Below are positions 58,386 through 64,000 of a stretch of DNA of 64,000 bases, piece after piece. The stretch is from Cryobacterium melibiosiphilum (lineage in GTDB: Bacteria > Actinomycetota > Actinomycetes > Actinomycetales > Microbacteriaceae). The stretch lies in assembly GCF_003602235.1 (NCBI RefSeq), contig NZ_QZVS01000084.1, positions 1-64,000 on the forward strand. Direction: 5' to 3'. The position numbers and the translations under genes were made by a program. Positions within the stretch are counted from its first letter, which is position 1. The number at the start of each line of letters is the position of its first letter. The notes below the pieces were generated by a model. The model was not told where the DNA came from, made no database searches, and saw only the letters and a program-made list of their open reading frames with translations.

Positions 58386-60701
58386 ATGAAACGCCCAGCA
58401 CCGGTTGAAGATATCAATGAAGACAATCTCGTCGTCACCACACCCAAGACGCACGCCGCCGGCCTCGAGGCCGTCGTCGTGGCACTGGACCGGGGCATCG
58501 CCCAGGCCGGCCTCAGTCGCACGGCCCGCTCCCTGCTGCGGCTGAACCAGCGCGACGGCACCGACTGCCCCGGATGCGCGTGGCCGGAGTCCCAGGGACA
58601 CCGCAAGACCGCAGAGTTCTGCGAAAACGGCGCGAAGGCCGTCGCCGAAGAGAGCACCCTGCGCACCGTGGGCCCCGAGTTCTGGGCGGAGCACTCCATT
58701 GAAGAACTCGCCACGAAGACCGAGTACTGGCTCGGCAACCAGGGGCGCATCTCGCATCCGGTGGTGATTCGCCCCGGTGACACCCACTACTCCCAGATCA
58801 GCTGGAACGACGCCTTCGAACTCGTCGGCGAAGCGATCCGCGCCACCACGCCCGACCGCACCGTGTTCTACACCTCGGGCCGCACCGCCAATGAGTCGGC
58901 GTTCATGTACCAGCTGTTCGCCCGGTCGATCGGCACGAACAACCTGCCCGACTGCTCGAACATGTGCCACGAGTCCTCCGGCTCGGCCCTCAACCCCACG
59001 ATCGGTATCGGCAAGGGCACCGTCTCGCTCGAAGACATCCACAACGCCGAGCTGATCTTCGTCGTCGGCCAGAACCCCGGCACCAACCACCCCCGCATGC
59101 TCTCGGCCCTCGCCGACTGCAAGGCCAACGGCGGCAAGATCGTCGCCGTGAACCCGCTGCCCGAGGCCGGACTGTTCAACTTTCGCGACCCGCAGACCCC
59201 GACCGGCGTTGTCGGCAAGGGTGTCGACCTCGCCGACGAATTTTTGCAGATCAAGGTCGGCGCCGACCTCGCCCTGTTCCAGGCGCTCGGCCACCTGCTG
59301 CTCGAAGAAGAGGAGCGCGTTCCCGGCTCTGTCGTCGACCACGAGTTCGTCGCCGCGAACACCGACGGGATCGACGCCTACCGCGCCGCCCGCAAGACCA
59401 TCGACTGGGAGGAGACCGAGGCCGCCACCGGGCTCTCCCGCCTGGAGATCGCCACGGTCGCCCAGATGATGGTCGCCTCGAAGGCAACCATCATCTGCTG
59501 GGCCCTCGGCCTCACCCAGCAGCCGCACTCGGTCAACACCCTGAAAGAAATCATCAACCTGCTCTTGCTGCAGGGCAACTTCGGCAAGCCGGGCGCCGGC
59601 GCCTGCCCGGTGCGTGGGCACTCCAACGTGCAGGGCGACCGCACGATGGGCGTCTGGGAAAAACCACACGAGTGGATGCTGGCCGCCCTCGACGCCGAGT
59701 TCGGCATCGAGTCGCCGCGGGGGCACGGCCTCGATTCCGTTGACACGGTCGACGCCTTCGAGAACGACAATGTCGACGTGTTTGTCTCGATGGGCGGAAA
59801 CTTCGCGCTCGCCTGCTCCGACACCGTGCTGCTCGAAGCGGCGATGCAGCGGGTCGGCCTCACCGTGAGCGTGTCGACGAAGCCCAACCGCTCCCACGTC
59901 ATGCACGGCCTCACGTCGTTGATCCTGCCGACGCTCGGCCGCACGGACACCGACGACAAGCATCCGTCTGGCCGACAGGTTCTGTCGGTGGAGGACTCGA
60001 TGTCGGTCGTTCGCACCACGCAGGGGCGTCTCGAGCCGGTGTCGGACCATCTGCTCGCCGAACCGGTGATCATCGCCCGCATGGCCGCCGCGACCCTCGG
60101 TGACGATCACCCGGTCGACTGGAAGGCCATGTCCGAGGACTACGACGTGGTGCGTGACCACATCAGCCGGGTGCTGCCCGGTTTCGACGACTTCAATGCC
60201 CGACTCAAGACCAAGAACGGATTCGTGCTGCCGAACCCGCCGCGGGACAGCCGCAGTTTCGCGACGGACATCGGCCTGGCCCGGTTCACGGTCAGCCCGC
60301 TCGAGTATCTCACTCCCCCGCCCGGCCACCTGATCTTGCAGACCATGCGCAGCCACGACCAGTACAACACCACCTTCTACGGGCTCGATGACCGCTACCG
60401 GGGCATCAAGGACGGCCGCCGCGTGATCTTGATCCACGAGGACGACCTCACCGAGATGGGCTTCGCCGATCGCGACCTGGTCGACGTGATCAGCACCTTC
60501 CAGGGCTCCGAGCGCCGGGCTGACAAGTTCCGGCTCGTCGCGTATCCCACGCCCCGCGGGTGCGCCGCGGCGTACTTCCCCGAGGCGAACGCACTCATGC
60601 ACCGCGAGCTGGTGGCGCGGGAGTCGAACACGCCCGGCTATAAGGCGATGTCGGTGCGGTTCGTCGCGCACGAGAGCCACAGCGCGCCTCAGCTGAGCTG
60701 A
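58386..60701 (+). CDS. FdhF/YdeP-family molybdopterin oxidoreductase
   Basis: 771 residues from ATG 58386, with AGGATG upstream. Residues 61-64 carry a CxxC (GTDCPGCAW) near the N-terminus. The Mo-ligand region SNMCHESSGSALNPT has Cys194 followed by His, the position of selenocysteine or cysteine in formate dehydrogenases. The rest is the Molybdopterin oxidoreductase domain (IFVVGQNPGTNHPRMLSALA) and the C-terminal dinucleotide-binding domain (HLILQTMRSHDQYNTTFYGL). It lacks the N-terminal four-Cys 4Fe-4S motif of respiratory FDH. Likely a formate or related dehydrogenase; fdhD is adjacent. Confidence 0.85.
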   Translation: MKRPAPVEDINEDNLVVTTPKTHAAGLEAVVVALDRGIAQAGLSRTARSLLRLNQRDGTDCPGCAWPESQGHRKTAEFCENGAKAVAEESTLRTVGPEFWAEHSIEELATKTEYWLGNQGRISHPVVIRPGDTHYSQISWNDAFELVGEAIRATTPDRTVFYTSGRTANESAFMYQLFARSIGTNNLPDCSNMCHESSGSALNPTIGIGKGTVSLEDIHNAELIFVVGQNPGTNHPRMLSALADCKANGGKIVAVNPLPEAGLFNFRDPQTPTGVVGKGVDLADEFLQIKVGADLALFQALGHLLLEEEERVPGSVVDHEFVAANTDGIDAYRAARKTIDWEETEAATGLSRLEIATVAQMMVASKATIICWALGLTQQPHSVNTLKEIINLLLLQGNFGKPGAGACPVRGHSNVQGDRTMGVWEKPHEWMLAALDAEFGIESPRGHGLDSVDTVDAFENDNVDVFVSMGGNFALACSDTVLLEAAMQRVGLTVSVSTKPNRSHVMHGLTSLILPTLGRTDTDDKHPSGRQVLSVEDSMSVVRTTQGRLEPVSDHLLAEPVIIARMAAATLGDDHPVDWKAMSEDYDVVRDHISRVLPGFDDFNARLKTKNGFVLPNPPRDSRSFATDIGLARFTVSPLEYLTPPPGHLILQTMRSHDQYNTTFYGLDDRYRGIKDGRRVILIHEDDLTEMGFADRDLVDVISTFQGSERRADKFRLVAYPTPRGCAAAYFPEANALMHRELVARESNTPGYKAMSVRFVAHESHSAPQLS

Positions 60702-60709
60702 TCGGGCAG

Positions 60710-60739
60710 CCGGGGCCGCAGCAGGAGCTGCGGCCCCGG
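60710..60739. terminator. Bidirectional terminator between the FdhF-like gene and fdhD
   Basis: A perfect 13-bp stem (CCGGGGCCGCAGC) around AGGA, in a 44-bp gap between convergent stop codons. It is followed by CCTTTA on the plus side. Confidence 0.8.
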
Positions 60740-60745
60740 AGTCCT

Positions 60746-61597
60746 TTACTCCGTGAGAGCCGGCGCGAGTTCGGTGATGCGCTCGCCGCCGGAGTAGATC
60801 ACCATCGAGTCGCCGCGCAGAAACCCGACCAGGGTCATGCCGACCTCGGTGGCGAATTCGGCGGCGAGTGACGACGGTGCCGACACCGCGGCGAGCACCG
60901 GGATGCCCGCCATCAGGGCTTTCTGCGTCAGTTCGAAGCTCGCGCGGCTCGAGACCATGAGCACCGTGCCGGTCAGCGGCAGCAGGCCTTCGGTGAGGGC
61001 CCAGCCGATGACCTTGTCGACGGCGTTGTGCCGGCCGACGTCTTCGCGCAGCACGAGCAGCTCGCCGGTCGCGCCGTCGAACAGGCCTGCCGCGTGGATG
61101 CCGCCGGTCTTCTCGAACACCGACTGTCCGGCCCGCAGGCGGTCGGGAAAGGTCGTGAGCCGCTCGGCGTCGAGTTGCAGTTGATCGTCGCGCACCTCGA
61201 ACGAGGACTTCGTGCGCACCATGTCGATGCTGGATTTGCCGCACAGGCCGCACGAGCTGGTCGTGAGCAGGTTGCGTTCGAGGCTCGGCGCCGGCGGTGT
61301 GACGCCGTGGCCCAGCGTCACGTCGAGCACATTGTAGGTGTTGACGCCGTCTTCAGTCGCGCCGGCGCAGTACCGCGCGGTGTTGAAGTCGTCGCTGTGC
61401 GCGATGACGCCCTCGGAGACGAGGAACCCGGCGGCCAGTTCGAAGTCATGGCCGGGAGTGCGCATCGTGACTGCGAGCGAACGGCCCTGCACGCGAATCT
61501 CCAGCGGCTCCTCGACGGCCAGCACGTCTTCGTTGGGGATTCGGCGTTGGCCAACGGTCAGCCGGGTGATTTTGCGTCGCACCGTGATTCTGCTCAT
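60746..61597 (-). CDS. fdhD: Sulfurtransferase FdhD for formate dehydrogenase maturation
   Basis: 283 residues. FdhD motifs: VEEPLEIRVQGRSLAVTMRT, DFELAAGFLVSEGVI, the catalytic CxxC in TSSCGLCGKSSID, GGIHAAGLFDGATGELLVLR and EDVGRHNAVDKVIGWA. It transfers sulfur to the Mo cofactor of FdhF-type enzymes, matching the convergent gene. CACAAT sits six bases before the ATG, so the mRNA may be leaderless. Confidence 0.95.
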   Translation of the reverse strand: MSRITVRRKITRLTVGQRRIPNEDVLAVEEPLEIRVQGRSLAVTMRTPGHDFELAAGFLVSEGVIAHSDDFNTARYCAGATEDGVNTYNVLDVTLGHGVTPPAPSLERNLLTTSSCGLCGKSSIDMVRTKSSFEVRDDQLQLDAERLTTFPDRLRAGQSVFEKTGGIHAAGLFDGATGELLVLREDVGRHNAVDKVIGWALTEGLLPLTGTVLMVSSRASFELTQKALMAGIPVLAAVSAPSSLAAEFATEVGMTLVGFLRGDSMVIYSGGERITELAPALTE

Positions 61598-61603
61598 CCC
61601 AAA

Positions 61604-61609
61604 ATTGTG
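61604..61609 (-). promoter_or_regulatory. -10 element of a leaderless fdhD transcript
   Basis: Minus-strand CACAAT followed by six bases and the fdhD ATG. This is the same arrangement as at the IclR gene. A CCACACCGTGG inverted repeat overlaps its upstream side. Confidence 0.4.
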
Positions 61610-61655
61610 CCACGGTGTGGCCGAACGTGTCGTGTGAGCCCTGCCGCAGCATCCG

Positions 61656-62270
61656 TCATGCGGTGAGGTCGGGGCGAGACGCGCCGACCTCAGACCGCAC
61701 CCGGTCGATCACGTCGGTGACGACGCTGCTGTCACCTGCGACGGATGCGCGGCGGGCGAAGCCGGGCCAGTCCCCCGCTCCGGCTCGCAGGGCGCGCAGC
61801 GGCGAGAGCAGGGCGGCGCGGGCCAGCCAGGGGTCGTCCCGCGCCCACCGGTCGAGGGCGAGGTCGGCGCGCACCTGGTCTCGCCGGTCAAGGCCCTCGC
61901 GCAGCGGGCCGATCACGTCGATCGCGAGCGGGTCGACGAGGGCGGCCAGGCGCGCGTCGCGCACGAAGCCCTCGATGCGGGTGAGGTCGGTGCCGATCAG
62001 CCTCGACACGTTTGCCTGCAACAAGACGACGGATGCGAGGCGCCGCTCGAATACGGGCTCCCGCCACAGCTCAGAGCTCAGTGCCGTGATGTCGTCGTGC
62101 GACATTCCCGGGTATTTCCGGGCCAGGTCACGCACGGTGCCGCGCACCGCCCCGACCGAGGCGCCGTAGAAGCGCAGGTCGCTGTGCAGGCGCTCCTGGT
62201 CGTCGGCCGCGCGGTACTCGGAGCCCTCGTCCCGCAGCGTGGAATCCACGAAGTCGCCGGCGTCAGTCAT
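61656..62270 (-). CDS. AlkD-like DNA alkylation repair protein
   Basis: 204 residues from ATG 62270; the much longer frame upstream reads through repeats and is not supported. HEAT-like helical repeats characteristic of AlkD: FYGASVGAVRGTVRDLARKY, LSSELWREPVFERRLASVVL, LDRWARDDPWLARAALLSPL. Such enzymes excise alkylated bases. A -10-like GAGAAT lies six bases before the ATG. The call is by fold and length. Confidence 0.75.
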   Translation of the reverse strand: MTDAGDFVDSTLRDEGSEYRAADDQERLHSDLRFYGASVGAVRGTVRDLARKYPGMSHDDITALSSELWREPVFERRLASVVLLQANVSRLIGTDLTRIEGFVRDARLAALVDPLAIDVIGPLREGLDRRDQVRADLALDRWARDDPWLARAALLSPLRALRAGAGDWPGFARRASVAGDSSVVTDVIDRVRSEVGASRPDLTA

Positions 62271-62276
62271 CCGTCT

Positions 62277-62282
62277 ATTCTC
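62277..62282 (-). promoter_or_regulatory. -10 element of a leaderless AlkD-like transcript
   Basis: Minus-strand GAGAAT, six bases, ATG; no Shine-Dalgarno. Confidence 0.35.
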
Positions 62283-62410
62283 TCCGAGCCCGCTGAGTCG
62301 CGATACCGGCGTGTAGCGCCGCACCTTTCCCGTGCCGTTCGACGGTGTTGGGCACCGGTTTCTCGGTATCGACCCCGCGGCCCCTGTCGCCCCCTGTCGC
62401 CCCCGACCAT

Positions 62411-62845
62411 AGGCACAACCACAACCACAACCACAACCAGTGTCCCTGCCGCCCGCACAACCGGCTCGTGCGCTCGAAAGCTGCGCGCGCGCCGCGCCTA
62501 GAACGTACACCTCGTTATGCGCCGCAAAACTGCTTGTGCGCCTCAAACCTGCACCGCGCCTCACCCATGCGCCCGAAAACTGCTCGTGCGCTTGGCCTGC
62601 CAGGCGCACGAGCAGTTTTCGGGCGCACGAACGATCAGGAGTGCCGGTTGCGGGCGCACGTGCAGCTAATGGGCGCACCAGGGAGTGCACTGTTCGAGCG
62701 CACAAGCAGCTTTCCCACGCCCGTGTCGACAAGCTCGACAACCGGGCTTCCCGCCGCACAACGCGGTGCACCGTACGGGCGCACCAGCAGCTTTTCCGCG
62801 CACCAGCGTGCCGAGTCGGCGCACGTGTCGACAAGCTCGACAACC
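62411..62845. repeat. Repeat-rich gap before moaA (family D, ACAACC repeat, dispersed element ends)
   Basis: The 623-bp gap has an ACAACC hexamer repeated about four times (62416-62440). It also holds about six 24-bp half-units with the words TGCGCCCGAAAACTGCTCG and GTGCGC. Two half-units form a perfect 24-bp inverted repeat (62568-62591 with 62604-62627, 12-nt loop). Two copies of GTCGACAAGCTCGACAACC (62725-62743, 62827-62845) match the end of the repeat near flagellin. Open frames through here are not credible genes. Confidence 0.75.
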
Positions 62846-62893
62846 GGGCGTTCCGCCGCACACAGGCCGCCGCACACAGGCCGAAGCAGCGGG

Positions 62894-64000
62894 TCAACCG
62901 CCGATGTAGGACATTTCGATTTTCTTGGCACCGGATGCCCGCAGCTCGCGGGTCTTGGAGCTGCGCAGCTCCGAATAGCGGTCGGAGCGGTCGCGCCAGA
63001 TGTGCGCCATGACGGTGGAGAGCTGCTCGTCGGTGCAGCCGCCGCGCATCAGAGCGCGCAGGTCGTGGCCCTCGGTCGCGAACAGGCAGGTGAAGAGCTT
63101 GCCGTCGGTGGAGACCCGGGCCCGCGAGCAGGAGTGGCAGAACGACTGGGTGACGCTCGAGATCACGCCGATCTCGCCGCCGCCGTCGCGGTAGCGCCAG
63201 CGCCTCGAGGTTTCGCCACTGTAGTTCGGAGCGACCTCTTCGAGCGGCAGTTCCTCGTTGATGCGGCGCACGACCTCGGCCGAGGGGATGACCGCGGCCA
63301 TGTCCCAGCCGTTGCTCGTACCGACGTCCATGAACTCGATGAACCGCAGAATATAGGGGGTGTCCTTGAAATGGCGGGCCATCGCCACGATGTCCTGGTC
63401 GTTCTTGCCGCGCTGCATGACCATGTTGATCTTGATCGGGCCGAGGCCCACCTCGTGGGCGACATCGATGCCGTGCAGCACCTTGGCGACGGGAAACTTC
63501 ACGTCGTTCATGGCCTGGAAGGTCGCGTCGTCGAGGGAATCGAGCGAGACGGTGACCCGTTTGAGGCCGGCATCCTTGAGCGCCTGCGCCTTGGTCGCGA
63601 GGGCCGACCCATTCGTGGTGAGCGCGATGTCGATCTCGCGGCCGTCGGGGGTGCGCAGCTCGGCGAGCATACCCACGAGCTCCTCGAGCCCACGGCGGAG
63701 CAGCGGTTCGCCCCCGGTCAGGCGGATCTTCTCCACGCCGTGCGCGATCGAGATGCGGGCGAGTCGGGTCATCTCTTCGAAGGTCATCAGTTCGTCGCGT
63801 TCCATGAACGCGAAGTCACGGCCGAAGATCTCCTTGGGCATGCAGTACACGCAGCGAAAGTTGCAGCGGTCCGTGACCGAGAGGCGCAGGTCCTGCAGGG
63901 GGCGGTTGCCGCGGTCACGAATCAGGCCGGTCGGGGTTTCCAGGTGCTCGGGAATGTCCGCGAGGGTGTGGAAAAACCGCCCAGCGGGTTCAGGAAGTTC
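62894..64000 (-). CDS. moaA: GTP 3',8-cyclase MoaA (5' end cut by window)
   Basis: The frame is open from the stop at 62894 to the right edge, about 368 codons, with the start outside. Radical SAM motif CNFRCVYC in [33 protein letters not shown], the second-cluster cysteines in [20 protein letters not shown] and the following CLFA, and a C-terminal SYIGG. MoaA makes the first molybdopterin precursor from GTP. It supports the molybdoenzymes encoded in this window. Confidence 0.94.
   Translation of the reverse strand, partial: ELPEPAGRFFHTLADIPEHLETPTGLIRDRGNRPLQDLRLSVTDRCNFRCVYCMPKEIFGRDFAFMERDELMTFEEMTRLARISIAHGVEKIRLTGGEPLLRRGLEELVGMLAELRTPDGREIDIALTTNGSALATKAQALKDAGLKRVTVSLDSLDDATFQAMNDVKFPVAKVLHGIDVAHEVGLGPIKINMVMQRGKNDQDIVAMARHFKDTPYILRFIEFMDVGTSNGWDMAAVIPSAEVVRRINEELPLEEVAPNYSGETSRRWRYRDGGGEIGVISSVTQSFCHSCSRARVSTDGKLFTCLFATEGHDLRALMRGGCTDEQLSTVMAHIWRDRSDRYSELRSSKTRELRASGAKKIEMSYIGG

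Noticed and set aside
62271-62897. Upstream extension of the AlkD-like gene and plus-strand frames in the same gap
   Set aside because: Their sequences are translations of the repeat units and show no protein-like pattern; ATG 62270 has a suitable promoter.

Overview
The window is high-GC DNA (about 70% by eye) with tightly packed, ATGA-overlapping genes. Actinobacterial pairs such as ClpS/DUF2017 and SufS/SufU, a FliW-type flagellar regulator and several leaderless-looking genes point to a flagellated Gram-positive of the Micrococcales, most likely a Microbacteriaceae member. No rRNA, tRNA, prophage, insertion sequence or CRISPR array was seen.

Layout. (1) 1-16.9 kb is a flagellar locus. 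The minus-strand run reads flgB-flgC-fliE-fliF-fliG-fliH-fliI-fliJ-(NlpC/P60)-fliK, with fliK cut by the left edge. Upstream of it lie sigma-28, a miniature flagellin paralogue, flagellin, fliD, fliS and a FliT-like gene, also on minus. On plus are flgN-flgK-flgL-fliW. Three matching sigma-28 promoters and paired CsrA-like leader hairpins suggest the control circuit. (2) 17-27.7 kb is housekeeping and redox metabolism: an SDR protein, sufS/sufU, a zinc alcohol dehydrogenase, a GMC oxidoreductase with its small subunit, a PEBP protein, an IclR regulator divergent from gldA, clpS, DUF2017 and a VOC protein. (3) 28-44.7 kb is a purine-degradation island. It encodes a molybdo-flavin xanthine dehydrogenase (FAD subunit plus a fused 2Fe-2S/Mo subunit), an SsuABC-like importer, allantoinase, uricase, guanine deaminase, HIU hydrolase, OHCU decarboxylase, an RpiR regulator, allantoate amidohydrolase and ureidoglycine-glyoxylate aminotransferase. 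Together these carry guanine through xanthine, urate, HIU, OHCU, allantoin, allantoate and ureidoglycine to glycine plus oxalurate. (4) 44.8-50.5 kb holds a LysM-like lipoprotein, an amidase and a formamidase-like gene, a secreted HNH nuclease, an SRPBCC protein and a MobA/MocA-like nucleotidyltransferase. (5) 50.6-56.3 kb has two glycosyltransferases, one with an N-terminal HEAT-repeat domain, and a gamma-glutamyltransferase-like enzyme. (6) 56.7-64 kb is a formate/oxalate and molybdopterin module: an OFA transporter with a 33-residue small subunit, an FdhF/YdeP oxidoreductase, FdhD, an AlkD-like protein and moaA (cut by the right edge).

Molybdenum enzymes link regions 3 to 6: xanthine dehydrogenase and the FdhF-type oxidoreductase both need cofactor made or inserted by MoaA, the MobA/MocA-like protein and FdhD.

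At the DNA level, two signals stand out that gene annotation does not explain. The octamer GGCATCCG is strongly over-represented in both orientations and forces non-preferred codons. Several intergenic gaps are packed with modular palindromic repeats built from recurring half-units.
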